Shown here: positions 6,923 to 14,084 of the stretch, in pieces
Numbering within the stretch: position 1 is the stretch's first letter
Layout: each line of letters starts with the position of its first letter
From: Gammaproteobacteria bacterium
GTDB lineage: Bacteria; Pseudomonadota; Gammaproteobacteria; SZUA-229
Reading direction: 5' to 3'
NCBI GenBank assembly: GCA_023136715.1
Contig: JAGLQT010000174.1
Span: forward strand, 1 to 14,084
Length of the DNA: 14,084 bases
The notes under the pieces: model-generated
Databases searched by the model: none
Seen by the model: only the letters and a program-made list of their open reading frames with translations
Told to the model about the DNA's origin: nothing
Translations under genes and position numbers: made by a program

Positions 6923-8653
6923 ATGAAAACACAGCTATCTATCAGTATTGGCCAATGCTCTGACAAGGGTATCAAGGAACGCAATGAAGATTTTTATGGC
7001 ATTTCCTCGCCCGAGGATACCGCGCTTGAAAATAAAGGCATTGCCTGTGCCATTGCAGATGGCATGGGCAGTTGCTCTCAGGCTGCCGAGGCCAGCGAGC
7101 AGTGTGTTAAAAATTTCCTCGGCGATTACTTCAGCACACCTGAAACCTGGAGCGTAAAAACTTCCGGTGCAAAAGTTCTAACTGCGGTCAATAATTGGCT
7201 ACTTAGCCAAAGTGACAATGACCAGGTTCACGGCATGGTCACCACCTTCAGTGCGCTAGTCCTGAAATCAACTACCGCTCATATTTTCCATATTGGTGAC
7301 TCACGTATCTATCGCTATCGAGCCGCCACCAGTAAAAATTCTAAAGGCGAGCTTGAACTCCTGACCAATGACCATCGAATCTGGATCTCTGAAGAAAAAA
7401 ACTATTTAAGCCGCGCCATGGGTATCGATTTACATCTTGATATTGATTACAAGGCTATCGCTATGGAACAGGGTGATATTTTTGTCATGACTACTGATGG
7501 AATTCATGACTACCTTGATGACGCACAAATTAAAGAGCTACTTAATTCCAATGCCAATCTGGATGTTATCAGCGATAATATTGTTTCTCATGCACTGGCA
7601 GCTAAAAGCCACGATAATGTGACATGCCAGATTATCCGGATTGAGCAGTTACCATCGCAAGATGCCAATGAGGTTTACAACGAATTAACTCGCCTCCCGT
7701 TTCCGCCGCACCTTGGCCCAGGAATGACAGTGGATGGTTATGAAATTCTTGATGAAATTCATGCCAGCACCACCAGTCAGCTTTATAAGGTTCGCGACAG
7801 TGAGTCGGGCGAACTGTTTATCATGAAAACACCTTCTGTTAATTTTGAAGACGACCCCGCTTATATTGAGCGCTTTTATATCGAGGAGTGGGCAGGTAAA
7901 CGACTTAACAGTAATTCAGTACTTAAAATTCATGAGCAACAACGCCCGCGCAATTTTCTATATTTTATTATGGAATATATCGAGGGTATAACTCTTCGCC
8001 AGTGGATGACTGACAACCCTTTGCCTGACATTCAGGAGACCATCGACATTGCCCAGAAAATCATCGCCGGCTTGCGTGTATTTCACCGCCTGGAAATGAT
8101 ACATCGAGATTTAAAACCTGAAAACATCATGCTAACTAAAAATAGTGATGTCAAAATCATCGATTTTGGATCCGTGAAGATTGCGGGTATTCATGAGATC
8201 AGCACACCAGTAGAAAGACTTGAATTACTGGGCACAAAAAATTATACCGCCCCTGAATACCTGCTAAGCATGGATGGTAATAACCAATCCGACATTTATT
8301 CCCTGGGCGTTATTATCTACGAAATACTGACAGGTCATCTACCTTATGGAGACAGGCTGACACGGAAACTTAACTGGCGCACATTGAATAAAATTCAATA
8401 TACATCTTCAATTGAATACAACCCGATGATTCCTTTATGGCTGGATGGTGCACTGGAAAAGGCCGTGCGTACCGACTTACGATCACGCTACGATAGTTTC
8501 TCTGAGTTATTTTATGATCTCACTCATCCCAACTCTTCTTTAATTAAAATAAAATCACCTTTAATTGACAAGAACCCCGTATTATTCTGGAAAGTGACAG
8601 CGGCTCTATTATTTATTTCACATTTTCTCTGGTTAAGCCTTTATTTTAATTGA
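6923..8653 (+). CDS. Bifunctional PP2C-type phosphatase / Ser-Thr protein kinase with C-terminal membrane anchor
   Basis: This 576-residue fusion joins two opposing activities. Residues about 7-242 form a PP2C phosphatase: RNED with N21-D23, ADGMGS with D46, GDSRIYRYR near 125, TDG with D192 and HDNV with D231 all supply the expected metal-binding positions. Residues about 273-545 form a Hanks-type kinase: lysine K302 in FIMKTP, HRDLKPEN with catalytic D396 and N401, DFG at 414-416 and APEYL. The glycine-rich loop is not canonical; IHASTTSQLY replaces GxGxxG, which could be a family trait or reduce activity. A hydrophobic helix at about 551-575 should anchor it with both domains in the cytoplasm. 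Such fusions occur beside nitrate-assimilation genes in other proteobacteria, from memory. The substrate is unknown; the neighbouring transporter is an obvious candidate. Confidence 0.9.
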   Translation: MKTQLSISIGQCSDKGIKERNEDFYGISSPEDTALENKGIACAIADGMGSCSQAAEASEQCVKNFLGDYFSTPETWSVKTSGAKVLTAVNNWLLSQSDNDQVHGMVTTFSALVLKSTTAHIFHIGDSRIYRYRAATSKNSKGELELLTNDHRIWISEEKNYLSRAMGIDLHLDIDYKAIAMEQGDIFVMTTDGIHDYLDDAQIKELLNSNANLDVISDNIVSHALAAKSHDNVTCQIIRIEQLPSQDANEVYNELTRLPFPPHLGPGMTVDGYEILDEIHASTTSQLYKVRDSESGELFIMKTPSVNFEDDPAYIERFYIEEWAGKRLNSNSVLKIHEQQRPRNFLYFIMEYIEGITLRQWMTDNPLPDIQETIDIAQKIIAGLRVFHRLEMIHRDLKPENIMLTKNSDVKIIDFGSVKIAGIHEISTPVERLELLGTKNYTAPEYLLSMDGNNQSDIYSLGVIIYEILTGHLPYGDRLTRKLNWRTLNKIQYTSSIEYNPMIPLWLDGALEKAVRTDLRSRYDSFSELFYDLTHPNSSLIKIKSPLIDKNPVLFWKVTAALLFISHFLWLSLYFN

Positions 8654-8654
8654 T

Positions 8655-9218
8655 ATGAAAACACATCCTGTTAGTTGCATTATTCTCGCTGGTGGCGAAG
8701 GCAAGCGCGTTGGTCATGCAGACAAAGGACTTATTCAATTCAACGGTCAGTCGCTGATCGCACATGTAATTACGGCCTTACAAAACCAGGTCGATGACAT
8801 TGTCATCAGTGCCAATCGAAACCTTGAGCAATATAAGCAATTTTCACCGATAGTCATTCCTGATGTATCTGGAAATCATGGCCCACTTTCTGGTATTGCC
8901 GCTGCTTTACCCGCCTGCATACACGAGCTGGTACTGGTCGTTCCCTGTGATATGCCCTACTTGCCCGATAATCTACTGACCAGGCTACTGGCAAATGTTG
9001 AACAGCACGACATTGCTATTGTTGAAATTAAAGATCGCTTACAGCTTGTTTTTTTGATGCGTAAATCACTGTTAAATTCTGCACAAAACCATGTCTCATC
9101 CAAAAAATACAAGCTAATGCAATGGGTTCTTTCCTGCTCACATACCATTGTGAACTTCAATGAGACTGCTGACTCCTTTAAAAACATGAACTCTATAGAC
9201 CAACTCAATCAATCTTAG
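8655..9218 (+). CDS. mobA: Molybdenum cofactor guanylyltransferase MobA
   Basis: MobA joins GMP from GTP to molybdopterin cofactor, giving the bis-MGD form used by nitrate reductases and other DMSO-reductase family enzymes. The 187-residue protein shows the nucleotide-binding LAGGEGKRVG at 11-20 with DKGL after it, a conserved aspartate in the IPD segment at 68-70, GPLSG at 76-80 and the metal-binding PCDMPYLP at 97-104. Length is close to the E. coli protein (about 194). It starts one base after the kinase stop codon with no separate ribosome binding site, so translation is likely coupled. Placement behind a nitrate transporter fits cofactor supply for assimilatory nitrate reductase, whose gene is not in this window. 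Confidence 0.92.
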   Translation: MKTHPVSCIILAGGEGKRVGHADKGLIQFNGQSLIAHVITALQNQVDDIVISANRNLEQYKQFSPIVIPDVSGNHGPLSGIAAALPACIHELVLVVPCDMPYLPDNLLTRLLANVEQHDIAIVEIKDRLQLVFLMRKSLLNSAQNHVSSKKYKLMQWVLSCSHTIVNFNETADSFKNMNSIDQLNQS

Positions 9219-9275
9219 TCCTTAATCCACAAATTCCTGCTTGCGCAAAAACCCGCTGAGCATCACAATCTGCAC

Positions 9276-10418
9276 ATGGCTATATCACTCGAACAACGCA
9301 CCAAAGAAATTAACCGTGTCACCTGGTGGGGCTTTTTCGTCAACCTAATTCTGTCTGCGATAAAAATTATTGGCGGCATAGTCGGTCAATCTCAATCACT
9401 GCTTGCTGATGGCCTGCACTCACTATCAGACCTCGCCAGTGATGCCATGGTGCTGGTAGCAGCCAAACATGCCGGTGAAGAAGCCGATGATGACCATCCT
9501 TACGGACATGGACGTTTCGAGACACTAGCTACGGTTGGACTTGGATTATTTCTAATCGTTGTTGCAATCGGTATCGCCTTTGATGCCGCCCATCGTGTTT
9601 TTGATGAAGAAGTCCAGCAGGTACCACACTACTTCACGCTTGCTATCGCACTGTTTTCTATTCTGAGCAATGAAGGCCTGTATCACTTTACTCATCGCGT
9701 AGGGCTGCGCATTAACTCAAAAATGCTGATCGCCAATGCCTGGCATCATCGTAGTGATGCCATCTCTTCGATTGTGGTACTCGTTGGCATTGCCGGCGCT
9801 CAAATGGGCATGCCTATCCTCGACCCTATCGCTGCAGTTATCGTCGCCCTGATGATCGCCAAGATTGGCTATGATCTCAGCTATCACAGTGTTCGTGAGC
9901 TAGTCGATACCGCACTCGACCCCGAAATAGTTGAACAAATTAAGGCAAAAATACTCGAAAATGAAGATGTGCTCGAATTACATATGTTGCGCACCCGTCG
10001 TATGGGCCATACCGCACTGGTTGATGTACACATTCTGGTTCAACCCAAGCTGAGCGTTTCCGAGGGACATCATATTTCTGAAGCCGTTGAAAAATCGCTC
10101 ATCGAATCTTTTGATGATATTAATGATGTGACAGTACATATCGACCCTGAAAATGACGAACAGGAAGCTCACTGCCGTAACCTGCCGTTACGCAGCGAAT
10201 TAATCATCGCCCTGAATAACGCATGGTCTAAAGTCCCTGAACTGAAGCCGATTGATGATATTACCCTGCATTATTTACAGGGCCAGATCACGGTTGAAGC
10301 ATCCATCCCAGTATCTGCACTGGGCTCTTTATCGGATGCAGATGTCATTCAAACCAAATTCAGGGAGAGCAGCCTGTCTGTCAGCTGCGTAGGTGAAGCG
10401 ACTCTTAGATTCCACTAG
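9276..10418 (+). CDS. Cation diffusion facilitator, predicted zinc-type, with C-terminal extension
   Basis: This 380-residue protein should export divalent metal ions in exchange for protons. Six membrane helices occupy about residues 15-205. The transport site has HxxxD in helix 2 (H48, D52) and HxxxD in helix 5 (H157, D161), the pattern usual for zinc members. The DDDHPYGHGR stretch at 71-80 carries the conserved histidines of the loop between helices 2 and 3. A cytoplasmic ferredoxin-like domain follows (about 210-295, RMGHTALVDVHILV and VTVHIDPE). Family members such as YiiP end near residue 300; this one carries about 85 more residues of unknown role. It begins 57 bp after mobA with no clear promoter, so read-through is possible. 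The metal specificity is inferred only from motifs. Confidence 0.9.
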   Translation: MAISLEQRTKEINRVTWWGFFVNLILSAIKIIGGIVGQSQSLLADGLHSLSDLASDAMVLVAAKHAGEEADDDHPYGHGRFETLATVGLGLFLIVVAIGIAFDAAHRVFDEEVQQVPHYFTLAIALFSILSNEGLYHFTHRVGLRINSKMLIANAWHHRSDAISSIVVLVGIAGAQMGMPILDPIAAVIVALMIAKIGYDLSYHSVRELVDTALDPEIVEQIKAKILENEDVLELHMLRTRRMGHTALVDVHILVQPKLSVSEGHHISEAVEKSLIESFDDINDVTVHIDPENDEQEAHCRNLPLRSELIIALNNAWSKVPELKPIDDITLHYLQGQITVEASIPVSALGSLSDADVIQTKFRESSLSVSCVGEATLRFH

Positions 10419-10420
10419 AA

Positions 10421-10435
10421 GCGCTATCTTGGTGC
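10421..10435. promoter_or_regulatory. NtrC-type site, distal, upstream of glnA
   Basis: GCGCT-ATCTT-GGTGC has the 15-bp NtrC architecture and resembles the strong site of E. coli glnA. It begins two bases after the stop codon of the upstream gene. Its centre is about 127 bp upstream of the predicted sigma54 start point. Confidence 0.78.
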
Positions 10436-10451
10436 AGTATCTTTATTTTAC

Positions 10452-10466
10452 GCACCATATTGGCGC
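10452..10466. promoter_or_regulatory. NtrC-type site, proximal, upstream of glnA
   Basis: GCACC-ATATT-GGCGC forms a 15-bp dyad centred 31 bp (three helical turns) from the distal site, which favours cooperative binding. Its centre is about 96 bp upstream of the expected start point. Confidence 0.78.
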
Positions 10467-10528
10467 ATATGTTCGCGAGCAGGATCTAAAAGCTGCTTAA
10501 AAACAAGCACATATGCCTCTCTATTATT

Positions 10529-10544
10529 GGCATAATTCATGCAG
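10529..10544 (+). promoter_or_regulatory. Sigma54 (RpoN) promoter of glnA
   Basis: TGGCATA-ATTC-ATGCA keeps the essential GG and GC with the right ten-base gap, but differs from consensus at three fixed positions, so it is probably weaker than the transporter promoter. The expected start point is near 10555, leaving a leader of about 119 bases that includes a small hairpin, CCGCT-N5-AGCGG, at 10629-10643. Confidence 0.7.
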
Positions 10545-10673
10545 AATACCCAACTGAACGTAGGTATCTCTGTTTAGACCTGTTTATCAAACTTGTTTAA
10601 CCAGAGATTCCTTTTTTAATAACACCGCCCGCTGCTTTAGCGGACACAAATCCGATCTTCGGGGAGTATGACC

Positions 10674-12083
10674 ATGTCTGCAACTGACGTTTTAAATATG
10701 ATCAAGGAAAAAGACGTTAAATTCGTTGATTTCCGTTTCACTGATACACAGGGTAAAGAACAGCACGTTTCTGTACCTTCACACACCATCGACGAAGACG
10801 TTTTGCTCGAAGGCAAAATGTTCGATGGTTCATCTATCGCCGGCTGGAAAGGCATTAACGAATCAGACATGATTTTGATGCCTGATTGCGACACACCCGT
10901 GATCGACGTTTTCTGTGAAGAAGTAACCATGAACCTGCGTTGCGACATCATCGAACCTCACGACATGCAAGGCTACAACCGTGACCCACGCTCTATCGCC
11001 AAACGCGCTGAAGCTTATTTGAACTCAACCGGTATCGGCGACACTGCTTATTTCGGCCCTGAAAATGAATTTTTCGTCTTCGACAGCGTTCAGTGGACTG
11101 ATGAGATGGGCGGGGTTTCTTACAAGATCGGCTCTGAAGAAGCAGCCTGGAACACGGGCACAGAATACGACGGTAATAACATGGGACATCGTCCTGGCGT
11201 TAAAGGCGGTTACTTCCCAGTTCCTCCAATCGATTCATTGCAGGACCTGCGCTCAACTATGTGCCTGACCAGTGAAGAAATGGGCTGCCCAACTGAAGTC
11301 CATCACCACGAAGTGGGTACTGCGGGTCAGTGTGAAATCGGTACGGTATTTAACACTTTGGTGAAGAAAGCTGACGAAGTTCAGATTTTCAAATACGTCG
11401 TACACAACGTGGCTCACGCTTACGGCAAAACAGCGACTTTCATGCCTAAGCCTATGGTGGGTGATAACGGTAACGGTATGCACGTTCATGCTTCAATTGC
11501 AAAAGATGGCGAAAACATCTTTGCAGGCGACCAGTACGGTGGTTTATCTGAAACTGCTTTGTTCTTCATCGGCGGCATTATCAAACATGCTAAAGCGATC
11601 AATGCTTTCTCAAACTCTTCAACCAACAGCTACAAACGCCTGGTTCCTGGGTTCGAAGCACCTGTTATGCTGGCTTATTCAGCCCGTAACCGTTCTGCTT
11701 CAATTCGCATTCCGCACGTTAGCAGCCCTAAAGGTCGCCGTGTTGAAGTTCGCTTCCCTGACTCAACCGCTAACCCTTACCTGTGTTTCTCAGCAATTCT
11801 TATGGCCGGCCTCGACGGCATCCAGAAGAAAATTCACCCTGGTGATGCTGGCGATAAAGACCTGTACGACCTGCCTGCTGAAGAAGAAGCAAAAATTCCA
11901 CAGGTTGCTTTCTCTTTCGACGAAGCGTTGAAAGCGCTGGACGAAGACCGTGAATTTCTTACTGCTGGCGGTGTATTTGATGATGATGTTATCGACGCAT
12001 TCATCGCACTTAAGAATGAAGAAGTACAGCGCTACCGTGCTGCGGTTCATCCTTGTGAATTTGATATGTACTACAGCGTTTAA
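10674..12083 (+). CDS. glnA: Glutamine synthetase, type I (GSI-beta)
   Basis: GlnA makes glutamine from glutamate, ammonia and ATP and is the main ammonia-assimilating enzyme; it acts as a cytoplasmic dodecamer. The protein is 469 residues, the same as E. coli GlnA. Seen are the FGPENEFFVFD metal-site region, NGNGMHVH, NRSASIRIP and, at Tyr398 counting Met, DLYDLPAEE, the adenylylation site that marks the GSI-beta class controlled by GlnE. An in-frame ATG lies two codons upstream, but GGGGAG at 10661-10666 is seven bases from this ATG and only one from the other, so 10674 is preferred. Expression is predicted to depend on NtrC and sigma54. A strong terminator follows. Confidence 0.98.
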   Translation: MSATDVLNMIKEKDVKFVDFRFTDTQGKEQHVSVPSHTIDEDVLLEGKMFDGSSIAGWKGINESDMILMPDCDTPVIDVFCEEVTMNLRCDIIEPHDMQGYNRDPRSIAKRAEAYLNSTGIGDTAYFGPENEFFVFDSVQWTDEMGGVSYKIGSEEAAWNTGTEYDGNNMGHRPGVKGGYFPVPPIDSLQDLRSTMCLTSEEMGCPTEVHHHEVGTAGQCEIGTVFNTLVKKADEVQIFKYVVHNVAHAYGKTATFMPKPMVGDNGNGMHVHASIAKDGENIFAGDQYGGLSETALFFIGGIIKHAKAINAFSNSSTNSYKRLVPGFEAPVMLAYSARNRSASIRIPHVSSPKGRRVEVRFPDSTANPYLCFSAILMAGLDGIQKKIHPGDAGDKDLYDLPAEEEAKIPQVAFSFDEALKALDEDREFLTAGGVFDDDVIDAFIALKNEEVQRYRAAVHPCEFDMYYSV

Positions 12084-12105
12084 TTTCACTGTAAACATTA
12101 TCTTG

Positions 12106-12141
12106 AAAAATACCTCGTCCTTTAGGGCGGGGTATTTTTTT
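12106..12141 (+). terminator. Rho-independent terminator after glnA
   Basis: AAATACC-TCGTCC and GGGCGG-GGTATTT pair around a short TTTA loop and run into seven T residues. The A-run on the left arm could make it work in both directions. It separates glnA from the DUF4124 gene, although leaky read-through is possible. Confidence 0.9.
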
Positions 12142-12151
12142 GTGCACGATT

Positions 12152-12157
12152 TATAAT
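12152..12157 (+). promoter_or_regulatory. Possible -10 element for the DUF4124 gene
   Basis: A perfect TATAAT lies between the glnA terminator and the next gene, 19 bp before its ATG. No convincing -35 or extended -10 was found, so this is weak evidence for a separate promoter. Confidence 0.35.
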
Positions 12158-12176
12158 TTACAGCTATGCTCTAACT

Positions 12177-12689
12177 ATGAAATATTATTTATCTCTTGTG
12201 TTACTACTCGGTTCACTTTCACTTCAGGCTGAAATTTATCGCTGGACTGACGAAGAAGGGACTGTACATTTTTCAGATACAGAACATCCTGATGCGGAGC
12301 TAATTCCCACACCGACACCCAACGCAATTCAAATGCCCAAATTTGAGGCTAAACAACCAATAGTGGAAGAAGAAAAAGAAGAGGCTAGCTCTTACAACTC
12401 TTTTACTATTGTTAGTCCCGCAGATGATTCAACCATTACGGATAATACGGGTAATCTCTCTGTCAGCCTGTCGATTGAGCCTGTGCTCAACATAAAGAGT
12501 GGCCACTATATTCGTCTCAGTGTTGATAATCAGATCATGGTCTCAAAAACATACTCACTTAACTCTCAAATTTCCTCGATTAATCGTGGGAGCCATACTC
12601 TCAAAGCCGAGGTTCTAAACAGTTCAGGGCAACTGCTTATGAGCCATTCCTCTCGATTTCATATGAAACGATTTTCTATCCAGCACTAG
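12177..12689 (+). CDS. Secreted/periplasmic DUF4124-domain protein
   Basis: This 170-residue protein starts with a signal peptide (about residues 1-18, LSLQA before EIYRW). DUF4124 follows at about 19-40, recognisable by IYRWTDEEGTVHFSD. A charged, proline-containing linker leads to a C-terminal region, about 75-165, with alternating strands (FTIVSPADDSTI, IRLSVDNQIMV, SHTLKAEVLNSSG) that looks like an immunoglobulin-like fold. The molecular role of the family is unknown. Genes of this type often lie between glnA and ntrBC in gammaproteobacteria, from memory, which hints at a link to nitrogen control or just to conserved order. No good ribosome binding site is visible. Confidence 0.82.
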   Translation: MKYYLSLVLLLGSLSLQAEIYRWTDEEGTVHFSDTEHPDAELIPTPTPNAIQMPKFEAKQPIVEEEKEEASSYNSFTIVSPADDSTITDNTGNLSVSLSIEPVLNIKSGHYIRLSVDNQIMVSKTYSLNSQISSINRGSHTLKAEVLNSSGQLLMSHSSRFHMKRFSIQH

Positions 12690-12901
12690 CCCTATAAACC
12701 CCATTCAAAATTTATCTTAACCTCTTCATTCGCACTATTTTGGTGCGCTATACTCTACATATCACCTGCTTTTATCTGAGGTCATAACTCATCTCTATGA
12801 GTCTTTATCTCCATAACATCTAACGCACTGATATTTATAGGCATACAAACTTTTTTCAACTTTTAAAATTTATTGGTTCAATACTTGCAGAAGAAACAGG
12901 A
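12690..12901 (+). other. Intergenic region and leader before ntrB
   Basis: Besides the promoter, the predicted ntrBC leader of about 140 bases has a perfect 6-bp stem with a 4-base loop, ACTCAT-CTCT-ATGAGT, at 12787-12802. No T-run follows, so it is not a terminator. The remainder is AT-rich with no small gene seen. Confidence 0.5.
12725..12754 (+). promoter_or_regulatory. Sigma70-type promoter of ntrBC with an internal NtrC-type site
   Basis: TTCATT at 12725-12730 and TATACT at 12749-12754 are 18 bp apart. The spacer holds GCACT-ATTTT-GGTGC at 12732-12746, a 15-bp NtrC-type dyad extended by one more base pair on each side. Binding there should block RNA polymerase, as NtrC does at the E. 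coli glnL promoter. No sigma54 promoter was found in this gap. Confidence 0.65.
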
Positions 12902-13969
12902 ATGACGCTACCCACACAACAATCAGCCCAAACACTGCTCGATAACATGCATTCCGCTATGCTCGTTATCAATAGCAAGCTGTCCATTGAATATATGAAC
13001 CCTTCTGCGGAAATGATGTTCCAGATCAGTTTCGCACAGGCCAAATCACGTCCGATACAGGATTTAGTCATCGCTGAACCCGAGTTTATTTCACGCATAA
13101 CTAGCTCATTACAAACACAGCACCCTTTTTCCGCCTATGAAGATGACCTGCTGGTACGAACCGGTCAAACACTCGCACTGGACTACATGGCATCACCCAT
13201 CGACTACGAAAATTGTGATCAGTGTTTGTTACTTGAGTTTGTTAGTCGTGGCCGACAAAGAAAAATGTCTCATGAAGAACATTTACTAAATCAGAATGAG
13301 GCAAGTCGTAGTTTGTTGCGAGGACTGGCTCATGAAATTAAAAATCCTTTAGGTGGTATTCGTGGTGCAGCACAGTTACTGGAAAGAAGTTTAAATACTG
13401 AACAAGATCGTGAATTCACTCAGGTTATTATTCGTGAAGCTGACCGATTAAAACAACTTGTCGATCGTATGCTCGGCCCCAGAGACATCCCCAATAAGAA
13501 CCAGCTCAATATTCATCAGGTACTTGAACACGTACGTAGTCTGGTGCGAGTTGAAGCTAAACAGGTTAATTTCATTGCAGATTATGATCCAAGCCTGCCA
13601 GAAATCTACGGTGATGAATCGATGCTCATACAGGCTGTACTGAACATTACGCGCAATGCCATTAAGGAAGTCGCTGACGATGGTGAAATTACTTTCAGGA
13701 CTCGCCCTATTCGGCATTACACCATTGGCCATAATACTTACCCACTGGTCGCAAAAATTGATGTCATTGATAATGGTCCAGGTATTCCCGAAGAGCTCAA
13801 AGAAAACCTTTTTCTACCGATGGTGACGGGACATGCTGAGGGAACAGGCCTGGGGTTATCCATTGCGCAAACTTTAATTAATCAACACCACGGCCTGATT
13901 GAATTCACCAGCACGCCAGGGCACACCGTTTTCACTTTGTTATTACCACTAAATACTAGTTCTGAGTAA
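12902..13969 (+). CDS. glnL: Nitrogen regulation sensor kinase/phosphatase NtrB
   Basis: NtrB (GlnL) phosphorylates NtrC when nitrogen is scarce and dephosphorylates it when PII protein signals nitrogen excess; it is cytoplasmic. The 355-residue protein has an N-terminal PAS domain (about 10-115), the H-box LAHEIKNPLGG with phosphorylated H144, the N-box region around RNAIKE, and ATP-binding DNGPGIP and GTGLGLSIAQ. Length agrees with E. coli NtrB (349). The ribosome binding site is poor: AGGA directly abuts the ATG, which should keep the amount of kinase low. It is followed after five bases by ntrC, so both are co-transcribed from the promoter at 12725-12754. Confidence 0.96.
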   Translation: MTLPTQQSAQTLLDNMHSAMLVINSKLSIEYMNPSAEMMFQISFAQAKSRPIQDLVIAEPEFISRITSSLQTQHPFSAYEDDLLVRTGQTLALDYMASPIDYENCDQCLLLEFVSRGRQRKMSHEEHLLNQNEASRSLLRGLAHEIKNPLGGIRGAAQLLERSLNTEQDREFTQVIIREADRLKQLVDRMLGPRDIPNKNQLNIHQVLEHVRSLVRVEAKQVNFIADYDPSLPEIYGDESMLIQAVLNITRNAIKEVADDGEITFRTRPIRHYTIGHNTYPLVAKIDVIDNGPGIPEELKENLFLPMVTGHAEGTGLGLSIAQTLINQHHGLIEFTSTPGHTVFTLLLPLNTSSE

Positions 13970-13974
13970 ATACT

Positions 13975-14084
13975 ATGACTGACACACAAAAAATATGGAT
14001 TATTGATGACGATGACTCGATACGTTGGGTGTTACAAAAAGCACTCGAACAGGCGGGTATGGAAGTAACCAGTTTTAACAAAGC
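13975..14084 (+). CDS. glnG: Nitrogen regulator NtrC, N-terminal fragment (cut by window edge)
   Basis: The first 36 codons of a response regulator are present, MTDTQKIWIIDDDDSIRWVL and so on, with the acidic cluster of the receiver domain. IRWVL after the acidic cluster is typical of NtrC. The phosphorylated aspartate, the sigma54-activating AAA+ domain and the DNA-binding domain lie outside the window. It starts five bases after ntrB, as expected for the ntrBC operon, and is the presumed activator acting at the dyads near 5177-5224 and 10421-10466. Confidence 0.93.
   Translation, partial: MTDTQKIWIIDDDDSIRWVLQKALEQAGMEVTSFNK

Noticed and set aside
6601..6984. 127-codon minus-strand frame over the transporter and phosphatase/kinase junction
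   Set aside because: It overlaps two well-supported genes in antisense and shows no recognisable motif.
9241..9269. TTGCGC and CACAAT, 17 bp apart, before the cation diffusion facilitator gene
   Set aside because: Both hexamers are poor and the -10 would lie only six bases from the start codon.
11461..11931. 156-codon plus-strand frame inside glnA
   Set aside because: It lies wholly within glnA in another frame, is rich in cysteine, leucine and serine as expected from a shifted reading, and has no ribosome binding site.

Overview
The window reads as chromosomal DNA of a free-living gammaproteobacterium, moderately AT-rich and probably not enteric. The glnA – DUF4124 gene – ntrB – ntrC order, the RIO1-like kinase of the PA4780 type and the NarK transporter next to a PP2C/kinase fusion all point that way. 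The genus cannot be told from this sequence. No mobile element, CRISPR array, tRNA or rRNA gene was seen.

Left part (1-2925). The 3' end of a lipase maturation factor gene is cut by the window edge. Next come a small heat-shock protein gene with a strong sigma70 promoter overlapped by a perfect dyad, a small gene of unknown function, and an outer-membrane beta-barrel gene. A RIO-type kinase gene converges on the barrel gene from the minus strand.

Middle left (2926-4998, minus strand). A membrane-bound diguanylate cyclase with an intact GGDEF motif and I-site is followed by a 58-codon open frame that has no start codon. That frame reads like the C-terminus of a lost gene.

Nitrogen block (about 5170 to the right end). 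A nitrate/nitrite MFS transporter gene has a consensus-perfect sigma54 promoter and two upstream dyads spaced as in the classical enteric glnA enhancer. It is followed by a PP2C phosphatase/Ser-Thr kinase/membrane-anchor fusion and by mobA, which starts one base after the kinase stop codon. A cation diffusion facilitator gene follows. Then comes glnA, with two 15-bp NtrC-type sites and its own sigma54-like promoter, and a rho-independent terminator. A DUF4124 secreted protein gene follows, and then ntrB and the start of ntrC. The ntrBC promoter looks like a sigma70 promoter with an NtrC-type site inside its spacer, which suggests autorepression.

Together the right-hand two thirds appear to be one nitrogen-control neighbourhood. 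NtrB/NtrC would sense nitrogen limitation and activate glutamine synthetase and nitrate uptake from sigma54 promoters. MobA would help supply the molybdenum cofactor that nitrate reductase needs. The phosphatase/kinase fusion sits between transporter and cofactor gene and is the least understood piece; no nitrate or nitrite reductase gene lies in the window. All regulatory statements are inferred from sequence motifs.
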